From: Candidatus Kuenenia stuttgartensis
GTDB lineage: Bacteria; Planctomycetota; Planctomycetia; Planctomycetales; Planctomycetaceae
Assembly (NCBI GenBank): GCA_945861465.1
Contig: CAMAVB010000031.1
Location: 1-45,895 of the forward strand
Direction of reading: 5' to 3'
Length of the DNA: 45,895 bases
Shown here: in pieces, positions 34,277-42,830 of the stretch
How positions within the stretch are numbered: the first letter of the stretch is position 1
How the letters are laid out: each line of letters opens with the position of its first letter
Made by a program: the position numbers and the translations under genes
The notes under the pieces: model-generated
Told to the model about the DNA's origin: nothing
The model's input: only the letters and a program-made list of their open reading frames with translations
Database searches by the model: none

Positions 34277-35266
34277 ATGTGGGTTTGGACCTCACTCTTT
34301 GTGGTTTGTGCTCTGATGGCGTGCAATCTGGCATTTCGCCGATATGTGACGCCGCGCATTGTGGACATCTTCGAAAGTGTGCCGCCGTTCAATGTTGTGA
34401 CTGCAAAACCCCACCCGCACGACGAACGCCTCGTGATCCCGACGACCGATGGTGTGACGCTCCGGGGAAGTCTACTCAACGGGGACAGGAAAGATGCCCG
34501 AGGGCTGATCCTTTTTCTGCCGGAGCTTCGCGGAAATCATGGGATGGCAAGACGCTACTGCGAGGCACTGATCCGGCATGGCTATATCGTGATGGCGGTA
34601 GATTTTCGCAGTCAGGGAGAAAGCGGCGAGATGCCCGGCTATACTCCAATCCACTGGATTACAGAATACGAAATGACCGACGTCGAAGCGATGCTGGAAT
34701 TCATCGAATCGCGGCCCGAGTTGAGTACATTGCCCACGATTGCCTACGGCGTGAGTCGCGGCGGTGTCGCAGCGCTGGTGGCAGCCTGCCGATATCCACG
34801 CATTCGAGGCGTCGTGGCAGACAGTGCGTTTGGCACCATGTCCATGACGAAATATTTCGTCGATCGCTTTGTGCATTATGTGATTCCGGTATGGGTGTAT
34901 CGATTGCAGCCGAAATGGCATGTGGACCAGGTTTTGCGGAATGCGATGCTGCAGAGCGAGATTCGCCGCGGTTGCAAATACGTGCATCTGGAACGCGAAC
35001 GCGATACCCTCGACAGCGAAATGGTACTGCTGATTTCCGGCGGCCGCGATTCCTATGTGACGCCTGAGATTGCCGCCCGGCTGCAGTCCATCGTCGGTGA
35101 ACATTGTCAGCTCTGGATCGCACCGGGCGCCAAACACAACATGTCGCGCGGTGTCTGCACAGAAGAATACGATCGCCGTGTGCGGAACCACTGCGACGCC
35201 TGGTGTGAAAAGACACTCGATCCCGTGTTGATCAAATACGACCCAACGCTGGCCAGATCCGCCTGA
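34277..35266 (+). CDS. Membrane-anchored alpha/beta hydrolase
   Basis: 329 residues from ATG 34277, with GGGAG ten bases upstream; TTG 34205 is an alternative. An N-terminal helix (MWVWTSLFVVCALMACNLAF) anchors it. The hydrolase core has a nucleophile elbow GVSRGG, an oxyanion strand LILFLPELRGN, the acid region LLISGGRDSYV and a His near APGAKHNMSR. It belongs to the BAAT/S9-like serine hydrolases. Following the fab cluster, it could release or transfer the acyl product at the membrane, but this is inference. It converges on the PSD1 gene with 13 bp between stops. Confidence 0.85.
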   Translation: MWVWTSLFVVCALMACNLAFRRYVTPRIVDIFESVPPFNVVTAKPHPHDERLVIPTTDGVTLRGSLLNGDRKDARGLILFLPELRGNHGMARRYCEALIRHGYIVMAVDFRSQGESGEMPGYTPIHWITEYEMTDVEAMLEFIESRPELSTLPTIAYGVSRGGVAALVAACRYPRIRGVVADSAFGTMSMTKYFVDRFVHYVIPVWVYRLQPKWHVDQVLRNAMLQSEIRRGCKYVHLERERDTLDSEMVLLISGGRDSYVTPEIAARLQSIVGEHCQLWIAPGAKHNMSRGVCTEEYDRRVRNHCDAWCEKTLDPVLIKYDPTLARSA

Positions 35267-35279
35267 TTCATTCCCGATC

Positions 35280-38243
35280 TTAATCCACGTATCGAAAATC
35301 CACCGACGCGAACAGACTGTGAAACAACGCGCTCCAGGCACTCACGGAATCCGGCTGTTCGCCGACCGTTTGAAGTGCCGCCGTTAATTCCGCGCTGGAA
35401 GGAATGCGTCCCAGGCAAATACGCCACGCCGTGCGAACACTTTGAGATGCATCCCCCGGCTGGAAAGACGACGACTTTAAGAACGTCGCTGCTGCCTGTT
35501 GGGCCTGATCCATCACAAACGGACTGTTGAGCATGAACAGGGACTGCGCGGGCCGCAGACTGTTCGTACGCTTTCCGGTAACGACATTCGGGTTTGCCAC
35601 ATCAAAAACCTCGAACAGATCCAACATCGTATTTCGAAATGAGGGCACGTAAACACTGCGGCAGGATATCGGATGTTCGTCGTGATGGAATTCGTTATCA
35701 TATGTTGACAGCTTTGCAATGGTGCGACCGGACTGAATCGACAGATCCAGACTCCCGCTGATCTGTAGCAGCGAATCGCGAATGGACTCCGCATCCAGTC
35801 GCCGACGGAATCCTCGAGTCAGACTCTGGTTTTCAGGATCCACACTCCCGGATTCGCTCGAAACCTGAGACGCCATCCGGAACGCCGACGTCAAACACAG
35901 CCGACGCACCAGCTTCTTCGTGGACCACGCATCTGCCGTAACGAAAGAATCGGCCAGATATTCGAGCAGCTCCGGATGTGTCGGACGTTCGCCTGTTTCG
36001 CCAAAATTGTCCGGAGTGCGGACAATGCCTTCACCCATCACATGCATCCAGACACGATTGACATAAACGCGGGCCGTCAACGGATTATTGGGTGATGCAA
36101 GCCATTCAGCCAGCTCCCGACGTCCGCTGGATGATTTCGCCGCAGAGGCAGGCACCGTGGAGGAATTCGTGGTCGGCGTCGCGACGGTGAGAAAGCCGCG
36201 CGGCACAACAGCTCCCAGATTGCGAATCTCGCCGCGAATATGCACATGCCAGTCTTCAGGCGATTCTTCGTCGCGGACGCACATCGCCGTCGGCACAGTG
36301 GGTTTGTGTTTCTGATGCTCCGCACGCCTGGCTTCGAGCGCTTTAAGTTGCCCTTTCAGACTGGCCACTGTTTCGTAGCGTTTTGGCAAAACTTCTGTCG
36401 CGATCTGGCCTGTGGTTCCCAGGTCGGGCGATGCTGTGACAACGGCCATCGAAGAATCAACAAACTGGATGGCATCCGCAATGACATACCCCGCCGAAGC
36501 CTCCGCTGCTTTCACTGTGACTCTCGCAGGCGTGTCTGCTTCAAACCGAAATCTTCCGAGTTCCGCGAAGACGCTGTTGTCAGGCGGTGCGGTCTTCTGG
36601 CTGACAGTCACGATGGATTCGCCGTCTGCATGCACAATCAGGACAGGCACGCTGTTCGAGCGACTCTCGCCGGAATTGATGACCATCCGAATCCGATACT
36701 CACCATCCACAGGCAGCGTTGCTTCATAGTGCACGGCGAGTCCCGTTCTCGGCTGACCGCAGTGCCTGTACCCGTCGCCGACAAACGGCTGCTGAAACGA
36801 AGATGCAATCCAGGTGCCCTCAAACGTTGCCGCATGGTCATCGACGACCACGCCTGCCAATTCCTCCAGCTGAGGCGACTTTGACAAAGCCACGGCGGCA
36901 TTCCGCGTGCTTTTTGGGATTGATTTCTGCAATGCCGTGATCTGTTGCTCCAGTTCCTTATCTCGCGCGGTCCAGGCATCCAGCGCGGATTGATCGTAGC
37001 CGACACGCAACGGGGCTGTCACAAAGTCGCTCACGTTGTTCGGCAGCAGCGACTTCGTGCTGCGAAAAATTCCCGCCAGCGCGTAGTAGTCTGTGGTCGG
37101 GATCGGATCGAATTTGTGATCATGGCATCGGCAACAGCCCAGCGTCATCCCCAGAAAGGAACGCCCCATCGAATCGATCTGTTCGTCCACGACATCCATG
37201 CGAAGCTGCTCTTTGTCCTGTTCTTCATAGTTGATCGCTCCCAGCATCAGATAGCCCGCGCCGATGATGTGTTCGTCATGCTCCTGATCACTTGCAGACG
37301 GAAGCAGGTCGCCCGCGATGTGTTCCCTCACGAGCTGATCAAACGGCTGATCCGTATTGAAAGCACGAATCACGTAGTCTCGAAATCGCCACGCATCCGG
37401 CAACATCAGACTACGACCACCGCCAGTGGATTCCGAAAACCTTGCCACATCCAGCCAGTGACGTCCCCAGCGCTCACCGAAACGCGGCGACGCCAGCAGT
37501 CGATCGACGGTCGTTTCCATCGCCGTCCGGGAATTATCTGCCCAAGCGATGGCAAAGTTCTCCTGTTCCTCGAGGGTGGGCGGGAGACCTGTCAGCACAT
37601 ACGTCAGCCTTCGAATCAGGGTCTCCGGCGAGGCATCCGCAGCACGCACAAGCTTGTGACCGTCATCTGACATCGTCATTTGCCGGGCCACGATCAGCCG
37701 ATCAATATCAGTCGTTGCCCATGCATCTTCAGTTGCAGGAATTTGCGGTCGTTGAACCGGCCGAAAACACCAGAAATCCCGCCCCTGTTCGATGTCGATC
37801 GTCCGCTTGTTCGCAGCCACCTGGCCGTCACGAGGATCAGCTGCACCGTCCCGAATCCATGCGGCAAAGTCGTCAATCACACCATCCGGCAGTTTTCGAT
37901 CCGGCGGCATTTCGAGCTCTTCATGCCGCAAGGCTTTCACGAGCAGGCTGGTGTCAGGTTGCCCCGGCACAAAAGCCGCCCCCGAGTCTCCGCCAATGAG
38001 CATCCCCTGTCGCGAATCCAGCAGCAGGCCACCTTTCACATCCTTTGCGTCAGTGGAATGACACGCATAACAGTGTTCGACCAGCGCCGGACGAATCCGA
38101 GACTCAAAGAATTCCACCTTTGCCGCATCAGCTGTCGCCGCCTGTTGCACTCCCGCCACTGTCGATACTTCGTCTTCCCCCGCCACCGACAGGACGATAA
38201 GACTTGCACAAACCACTGTGATCACATACGTCCATCGAAACAT
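35280..38243 (-). CDS. Planctomycete cytochrome c/DUF1549/DUF1553 protein (PSCyt1-PSCyt2-PSD1)
   Basis: 987 residues from ATG 38241-38243; ATG 38256-38258 is an alternative giving five more residues. A signal peptide (about 1-21), then the haem-binding CYACH motif (C58, C61, H62) of PSCyt1, then DUF1549 (FGERWGRHWLDVARFSESTG and neighbours) and near the end DUF1553 (ELAEWLASPNNPLTARVYVN and NRVW). Between them (about 465-600) lies a golvesin/CBM-like beta domain (TGLAVHYEATLPVDGEYRIR to YVIADAIQFVD). These proteins are a hallmark of the phylum and are thought to act in the periplasm, often with a DUF1501 partner, which is absent here. It is probably co-transcribed with the isomerase-like gene 73 bp upstream. 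Confidence 0.92.
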   Translation of the reverse strand: MFRWTYVITVVCASLIVLSVAGEDEVSTVAGVQQAATADAAKVEFFESRIRPALVEHCYACHSTDAKDVKGGLLLDSRQGMLIGGDSGAAFVPGQPDTSLLVKALRHEELEMPPDRKLPDGVIDDFAAWIRDGAADPRDGQVAANKRTIDIEQGRDFWCFRPVQRPQIPATEDAWATTDIDRLIVARQMTMSDDGHKLVRAADASPETLIRRLTYVLTGLPPTLEEQENFAIAWADNSRTAMETTVDRLLASPRFGERWGRHWLDVARFSESTGGGRSLMLPDAWRFRDYVIRAFNTDQPFDQLVREHIAGDLLPSASDQEHDEHIIGAGYLMLGAINYEEQDKEQLRMDVVDEQIDSMGRSFLGMTLGCCRCHDHKFDPIPTTDYYALAGIFRSTKSLLPNNVSDFVTAPLRVGYDQSALDAWTARDKELEQQITALQKSIPKSTRNAAVALSKSPQLEELAGVVVDDHAATFEGTWIASSFQQPFVGDGYRHCGQPRTGLAVHYEATLPVDGEYRIRMVINSGESRSNSVPVLIVHADGESIVTVSQKTAPPDNSVFAELGRFRFEADTPARVTVKAAEASAGYVIADAIQFVDSSMAVVTASPDLGTTGQIATEVLPKRYETVASLKGQLKALEARRAEHQKHKPTVPTAMCVRDEESPEDWHVHIRGEIRNLGAVVPRGFLTVATPTTNSSTVPASAAKSSSGRRELAEWLASPNNPLTARVYVNRVWMHVMGEGIVRTPDNFGETGERPTHPELLEYLADSFVTADAWSTKKLVRRLCLTSAFRMASQVSSESGSVDPENQSLTRGFRRRLDAESIRDSLLQISGSLDLSIQSGRTIAKLSTYDNEFHHDEHPISCRSVYVPSFRNTMLDLFEVFDVANPNVVTGKRTNSLRPAQSLFMLNSPFVMDQAQQAAATFLKSSSFQPGDASQSVRTAWRICLGRIPSSAELTAALQTVGEQPDSVSAWSALFHSLFASVDFRYVD

Positions 38244-38316
38244 CGTATCCAGTTCCATTTCATAGTTTTGACGCAGTGATCGCCGCCAAAAACCGGCGAT
38301 TCAACTTCTGTGACAG

Positions 38317-39138
38317 CTATCCACGCAACCCGGCCTTTTGCATCAACGCCGCCGTCGCTGTAAACGCTTCCCGAACCCAGTCTTCGATACGATCCGGTTC
38401 CGGTGAGTACTCAAGTTCAATTGACATGGTACCACCCATGTTGAGCTTTGCAATTTCTTTCAAATACCCATCGAAATCCACTACACCTCGCCCCGGCGGC
38501 AGGTCGCCGTGACGTACTCCGTCGCAGTCGGAAATATGTGCATGAATCGCGAGGTCCTTGAGGCGACTGACTTCTTCCGGTTTCACGTTCGCCAATTGCA
38601 GATGCGACACATCGATATTCGCACACAGCGCCGGATGCTTCGCATTCTCCAGAAATCGCACCATGTTGTCCACGTTGTTGACGAGCGACAATTGAAAAGG
38701 TTCCAATTCCAACGCTATTCGTAATCCGAGCCCTGCCGCATAATCGGCGAGCCGACGACAGTTTTCGATACCGGTCTTCCACTGTTCTGCCGGGGGAATC
38801 ACTTCCTGATTCCAGATGTATTCACCCAGCACCAGCAGCAGGTTTTCCGCTTCGAATTCGTAACACAGATCCAGAAATTTCCTGCAGCGTTCGATGTGAA
38901 ACCTCTGCACCGATGGATTGAAGTCAATCAGCCCGGTCGCCACGCAGCAGACAGAAATGATCGGCAAATGGGCCTTTTGACACGCGCGGCGAATCAACTG
39001 CCGTTCGCGAACGTCGATGTCCAGCGGATCCGTAAAGATGTCAATGGAATCAAATCCGATCTCGCGCGTCTTTCGAATTCCCCATGACGTATCCCGCCCC
39101 GCCTGCGCCCAGGCGCTATTGATCAGTCCAAGCTTCAT
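38317..39138 (-). CDS. Sugar phosphate isomerase/epimerase-like TIM barrel
   Basis: 273 residues from ATG 39136-39138 with AGAGGA upstream. The AP-endonuclease-2/xylose-isomerase-like barrel has the metal-ligand pattern: E in ALELEPFQ, D/H in NIDVSHL, H and D in HAHISDCDG and E in MSIELEYSPE. Substrate unknown; related enzymes act on inositols or keto-sugars. It precedes the PSD1 gene in the same direction, suggesting a role in sugar use. Confidence 0.87.
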   Translation of the reverse strand: MKLGLINSAWAQAGRDTSWGIRKTREIGFDSIDIFTDPLDIDVRERQLIRRACQKAHLPIISVCCVATGLIDFNPSVQRFHIERCRKFLDLCYEFEAENLLLVLGEYIWNQEVIPPAEQWKTGIENCRRLADYAAGLGLRIALELEPFQLSLVNNVDNMVRFLENAKHPALCANIDVSHLQLANVKPEEVSRLKDLAIHAHISDCDGVRHGDLPPGRGVVDFDGYLKEIAKLNMGGTMSIELEYSPEPDRIEDWVREAFTATAALMQKAGLRG

Positions 39139-39270
39139 GTTCGTGTCCTCTTTCCGGTTCAGCTCTGTGACCTTTCAAAAAATAACGCATAGCAGGCCTG
39201 ACGTCGATCGATTCGCCTGTGCCAGACTGTACTGCTGAGGGTCCAAGTTGGCACATTCCGTTGACCGCGT

Positions 39271-39355
39271 GGACAACGCCCCGCGAATCGTATTTCAAAT
39301 CTCAAATATGAAATTTCAAATAGAACAATCGCGGCCTGCTGGGCACGTAGTTTAA
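39271..39355 (+). repeat. Dispersed 85-bp repeat, copy 2
   Basis: Matches 3970-4054 in order: GGACAACGCCCC, TATTTCAAATCTCAAAT, GAACAATCGCGGCCTGCTGG and GCACG..TTTAA. The copies differ at some 12-15 positions. It lies in the 400-bp gap between the isomerase gene and tRNA-Leu, which otherwise shows nothing. Confidence 0.8.
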
Positions 39356-39547
39356 CGAGGCCACGCTTCCACAGGTCCTGCTCCCCGCACTGTGACGCCT
39401 TTCAACGCGAAAAGATTCCGTCTGCGACGAACTTTGTCGTCTCGTATCCGGATTCTGAGATCTCTTACAGTCCCATCAACTTGCGAACGGATTTCGCATC
39501 GATTAGTCTCCGCTTCCTGCGACATCTCCGCAGTCGATCGAAGTGCC

Positions 39548-39632
39548 GCCGGAGTGGCGGAATGGCAGACGCGCCGGATTCAAAATCCGGTATGGGTAAT
39601 TCCATGTGCGGGTTCGACCCCCGCCTCCGGTA
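39548..39632 (+). tRNA. tRNA-Leu (anticodon CAA)
   Basis: 85 nt with a complete cloverleaf. Acceptor GCCGGAG/CTCCGGT with discriminator A, anticodon arm CCGGA-TTCAAAA-TCCGG giving CAA, a long variable arm (TATGGGTAATTCCATG) as expected for class II Leu, and T arm GCGGG-TTCGACC-CCCGC. CCA is not encoded. A terminator follows. tRNA-Leu genes are common integration sites, and an integrase fragment lies 360 bp downstream. Confidence 0.96.
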
Positions 39633-39636
39633 CTTC

Positions 39637-39665
39637 AAAAACCCAGCATAAATGCTGGGTTTTTG
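39637..39665 (+). terminator. Terminator of tRNA-Leu
   Basis: AAAACCCAGCAT-AA-ATGCTGGGTTTTT: a near-perfect stem of 9-12 bp starting five bases after the tRNA, ending in a T-run. Confidence 0.9.
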
Positions 39666-39728
39666 CATTGACTGGCTGCAGTTTAATTTTTTTGAGACCA
39701 GTCGGCTTCACTCCGAAAAACCCTCTAT

Positions 39729-39747
39729 TACACCCTTCAAGGGTGTA
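39729..39747. repeat. 19-bp perfect palindrome downstream of tRNA-Leu
   Basis: TACACCCTT-C-AAGGGTGTA, with a loose half-repeat GTTACACC right after. It is too short-looped to be a terminator. It could be a protein-binding site, for example for the neighbouring recombinase or a repressor. Evidence is symmetry only. Confidence 0.45.
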
Positions 39748-39988
39748 GTTACACCACAGGTTTTTCCAGAATTCTGACTTCAGACAGTAGCGGTGACGAA
39801 GCGGCGGCTGAGTGTTTTTTATGCGGCGCCTATCCCTGGCTACTCAAATATCCGGTCCAACCCGGCTCAATCGGGTGGACAGGAACCCGTTTCGTTGCGG
39901 AGTACCATTGCGCGGTTGAGGGCGGTCTGGCACTCTGGAGAACACGTCATAACGTCCTTTATGACGTTGACTCTTCCCCTCATTTGAA

Positions 39989-40294
39989 ATGCTTCCTTCA
40001 GACAGTGACTACACCACCAGAATCATCAGTCGTCAACTTTCCACGGCGATCACTCAGGCGGCCGTCGTGTCGGCTCTGATCCAAAACGAAGGTGCCGACA
40101 CAAAACACCGGTTTGTCGAGTTTTTTACCGCCAACATTTCGAACCCGAACACTCGGTCCGCGTATCTGCGCGCGGTCACACGATTCTGCCATTGGTGCGA
40201 AGCACGGGAGATCACACTTCACCAGACCGAGCCGACTCTACTGGCGTTTTACGTCGAAGAGCTTGGCCAGAAACCAGCAATTCCCGGTCAGTGA
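39989..40294 (+). pseudogene. Tyrosine recombinase (phage integrase), N-terminal fragment
   Basis: 101 residues containing only the SAM-like core-binding domain: FVEFFTANISNPNTRSAYLR, FCHWCEAR and TLLAFYVEELGQK. The catalytic domain (R, H-x-x-R and Tyr) is missing: the frame stops at 40294, followed by unrelated sequence that includes a truncated DoxX-like frame on the other strand. It is therefore a broken integrase, consistent with a former integrative element next to tRNA-Leu. Confidence 0.8.
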
Positions 40295-40575
40295 CGTGGG
40301 ACGCATCTTATTCGGCCCAGTTTAACGCCGATTTCCGCAGCCAATTTGCTCATGACACTTTTGCTGGGATTACGAGCATTCGACACAGAAGCCCGAAGGT
40401 CCAGAATCGACTTGGAACGGCTTCGAAGCGATTGTTCCTCATCGCCGAATTGATTTTGTGGAGGCAATGGCGGCATGATTTTCAGGAAGAAGGCCGGATT
40501 CACGAAGTGCATAGTGCCAGCATTCATCATGAAGATCGCCAGCACATACTTCGAAACGACTCTGATCTGACTCAT
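40288..40575 (-). pseudogene. DoxX-like protein fragment
   Basis: 95 residues. The first 40 (KYVLAIFMMNAGTMHFVNPA then FFLKIMPPLPP) match the N-terminal helix and loop of small DoxX-like membrane proteins. The rest is unlike the family and lacks the three further helices. The 3' end overlaps the integrase fragment by 7 bp. It is read as a truncated gene joined to foreign sequence. Confidence 0.55.
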
Positions 40576-40632
40576 TGGATTTCTTCAGCCTTCACATACA
40601 ACTCTGCCGCATAATTTCACTCCTTCTGTCTG

Positions 40633-40665
40633 ATTCTATCCGGCGAATCCGGCAGAGGATAGAAT
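40633..40665. repeat. Inverted repeat upstream of the unknown gene set
   Basis: ATTCTATCC (40633-40641) and GGATAGAAT (40657-40665), 15-nt spacer with inner CCGG pairing. It lies 51 bp before the first gene of the set at 40717. It could be a terminator-like or operator-like structure; there is no T-run. Confidence 0.55.
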
Positions 40666-40716
40666 TTGACGCCGCTTTCGATGAGAGCATCTGTAACCAT
40701 CAATGAGAACACAACC

Positions 40717-40959
40717 ATGACTCGATCAAAGAAATTCAAGTCCTCGACCAAACGTAAGTTGTCAGAAATGATCTCGGAAATGGCGGCAGGCTTCTTGGGG
40801 GTGGGTGATACGATTGGAGAGAGGCAGAAAGGAACACTATGCTTCTCGAACCCCATCATGTCGAACTTTTTCCGGCTGCACCGGACGCTCGTGTTCTTCG
40901 TGAAAGCCATTGAACGGCGACGTGCTGAATTGATGAAGAAACTTGACGGACAAGAATGA
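40717..40959 (+). CDS. Small basic hypothetical protein
   Basis: 80 residues from ATG 40717. Lys/Arg-rich at both ends (MTRSKKFKSSTKRKLSEMIS and ERRRAELMKKLDGQE) with a hydrophobic middle. No recognised domain. It starts a set of four same-strand genes separated by 6, 3 and 1 nt. The leftward frame on the opposite strand (40617-40910) is judged to be its shadow. Confidence 0.55.
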   Translation: MTRSKKFKSSTKRKLSEMISEMAAGFLGVGDTIGERQKGTLCFSNPIMSNFFRLHRTLVFFVKAIERRRAELMKKLDGQE

Positions 40960-40965
40960 CAAGAA

Positions 40966-41406
40966 GTGGCCGTGAAGACACATGAGAGTTTTGGAGAATC
41001 AATCTACCATCTCACCTTGAAACAACGACAGGAAAAGGAAGCGGCAACCGTGAAACAAATGAAGCAGAAAAAGAAACCAGCAGCAAGGACGAAGGCTCCG
41101 ATTCGATGGGAATCCGACCCGGACATCCCGACCCTCGATATCTTTGAGGAAGGTCCTCTTAATGAATCGTGGAATCTTCAAGAGGCGGTTGACAGATTTG
41201 TTTACTGGTTGGAAGAAGACCGCTTCCTGATCTGGGAAGCTGTCGTTTGTGAAGAACAAGGAATCACTCTTACCCCCAAACAAAAGAAGTTGTTGGGCAG
41301 CCTGTTGGACTTCAATGACGAAGGTGACGACCAAATCCTATACATCGACGAGGTCCCACGTCCCAGCGAACCGTGGCACATCATCCTCAACAGGATTGTC
41401 CCCTAA
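40966..41406 (+). CDS. Hypothetical protein, Lys-rich N-terminus and acidic C-terminus
   Basis: 146 residues from GTG 40966 (the start is uncertain; GTG 40972 is equally possible). The first 50 residues are Lys/Gln/Glu-rich. The rest (WESDPDIPTLDIFEEGPLNE, AVDRFVYWLEEDRFLIWEAV, PKQKKLLGSLLDF) looks globular. No family recognised. Part of the four-gene set. Confidence 0.6.
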   Translation: MAVKTHESFGESIYHLTLKQRQEKEAATVKQMKQKKKPAARTKAPIRWESDPDIPTLDIFEEGPLNESWNLQEAVDRFVYWLEEDRFLIWEAVVCEEQGITLTPKQKKLLGSLLDFNDEGDDQILYIDEVPRPSEPWHIILNRIVP

Positions 41407-41409
41407 CTG

Positions 41410-41709
41410 TTGATCGAACCATTCCAAACCTTTGATTGTCAGGATGAAGTTAAATGTGAAGGCTGGAATCAGATCGTGGACGCACTGCAAGAGCATGGGA
41501 AGGGCTTGTCTTTACCTCTTGGTGTGGAGGAAGTGACGAAGGTGGTCCCTGCGGAAATGCGGCACAAGCTCTGGCTGCAATTCTGTTTCAACGATCTGAG
41601 TGGCTTGGGACAGGAAGAGAGTTTGACTCTCGACGCACCCGAAGAATGCGATCGTATCGAAGGCTTCATTGATCATCTGCGTAAATTCAAGAGGCATCAG
41701 GGATATTGA
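41410..41709 (+). CDS. Hypothetical protein
   Basis: 99 residues from TTG 41410 (a weak start). Contains LPLGVEEVTKVVPAEMRHKL and CFNDLSGLGQEESLTLDAPE. No recognised domain. Three nt after the previous stop and 1 nt before the next start, so co-translation is likely. Confidence 0.55.
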   Translation: MIEPFQTFDCQDEVKCEGWNQIVDALQEHGKGLSLPLGVEEVTKVVPAEMRHKLWLQFCFNDLSGLGQEESLTLDAPEECDRIEGFIDHLRKFKRHQGY

Positions 41710-41710
41710 G

Positions 41711-42451
41711 ATGCTGATTAAAGACGGACTCGACCCAGTTCACGCCGCCTACGTCTACATCCAGCAAATGAGTTCTTACTTCGCTGAAGGGGTATCTCGA
41801 CTTCCCGAATTGAAACCATATTCGAAGCTGGTCAGCTATGTTGAGGACGAGTACATGCCTTCCGGCCCGCCCATGAGTCCGCTGACCGGCAGCTACTTCA
41901 CCTGCTGGGCGTTCTACGATCTGCGGTTTGGAAAAGACGGCGACACCATCGGAAAATGCCAGATCGACGCCAATGACCTCGTTCTGATGAACCCTGACCA
42001 GCTGAACGCCCTCAAGAAGCTGTCCGAATCCCGGATGGGAATTTACGAGTATATTGGGTTTGCAGATGGCTTGGTGCGTCTCAGGGAGTTAATTACCGGC
42101 GACGAGTTTTCTTGCCTTTGCCCTGCGGGTTATCGGGGAAGATCCGGTGAACTCTGGTATGTCAGGAGACTTCCCCCTCTGATGCCGGAACTGGCGACGT
42201 TCCATGTGCTCTTCACAACGCCGTACATCCTGATCGAATCTACGAAAGATGACTGGATGCAGTTTCTCAAACGGACGCTGCTCAAGGCGGACGGCAACGA
42301 TGATCGTGAACGACTCCACCAACTGCTGAAATTCGGCCTCAGCACAAACTACTGGAACGAGTTTGTATTCACGGCGTATCATCATCACCAAGCTCAGGCC
42401 ATATTTCCTGCCGGAATTCCTGATCTGAAAGCCACGCTTCCACATGCCTGA
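41711..42451 (+). CDS. Hypothetical protein, last of the four-gene set
   Basis: 246 residues from ATG 41711 (TGAGATG junction with the previous stop). Mixed alpha/beta composition, with FTCWAFYDLRFGKDGDTIGK, YEYIGFADGLVRLRELITGD and LLKFGLSTNYWNEFVFTAYH. No signal peptide, membrane helix or known motif is seen. The 3' end overlaps a leftward gene by 58 bp. Confidence 0.65.
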   Translation: MLIKDGLDPVHAAYVYIQQMSSYFAEGVSRLPELKPYSKLVSYVEDEYMPSGPPMSPLTGSYFTCWAFYDLRFGKDGDTIGKCQIDANDLVLMNPDQLNALKKLSESRMGIYEYIGFADGLVRLRELITGDEFSCLCPAGYRGRSGELWYVRRLPPLMPELATFHVLFTTPYILIESTKDDWMQFLKRTLLKADGNDDRERLHQLLKFGLSTNYWNEFVFTAYHHHQAQAIFPAGIPDLKATLPHA

Positions 42452-42681
42452 TGAAACCGCCCACGATGCTTCAGCACCAGGTGCTGTAATTGTTGTAAAC
42501 CGCGTAGTCTGGAGTTTTCCTCATCAAGCGAAAGAGTCTCGGCAAGTTCCTCGGTCGTCAGCGCGTCGAGTTCAACGAAAAACCAATCCTTCACAGGATC
42601 GTTCGGCGGAAGCTCTTTGATGAGCCGGTCGACTTCTTTTGTATGGAAGGTCAACTGCTGTTTAAGGGATACGTTGTTCAT
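42394..42681 (-). CDS. Hypothetical protein overlapping its convergent neighbour
   Basis: 95 residues from ATG 42679-42681, with GGAGG about 12 nt upstream. The N-terminal 60 residues (FHTKEVDRLIKELPPNDPVK, FFVELDALTTEELAETLSLD) are helical and protein-like. The last 20 codons overlap the end of the gene at 41711-42451 on the other strand. Function unknown. Confidence 0.5.
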   Translation of the reverse strand: MNNVSLKQQLTFHTKEVDRLIKELPPNDPVKDWFFVELDALTTEELAETLSLDEENSRLRGLQQLQHLVLKHRGRFHQACGSVAFRSGIPAGNMA

Positions 42682-42830
42682 TGAGAATACTTGCCTCCAT
42701 TTAACAGCTTAACGCGGGCTTTGCCCGCAACCCATAGTTGCCCGTCACTCCGTGGCGGGAAGACTCGCGTCAGAGACACGAGCAAGAGTGTGGGTTTGCT
42801 GAGAACGACGTAGAAACTGACCATCGATCG

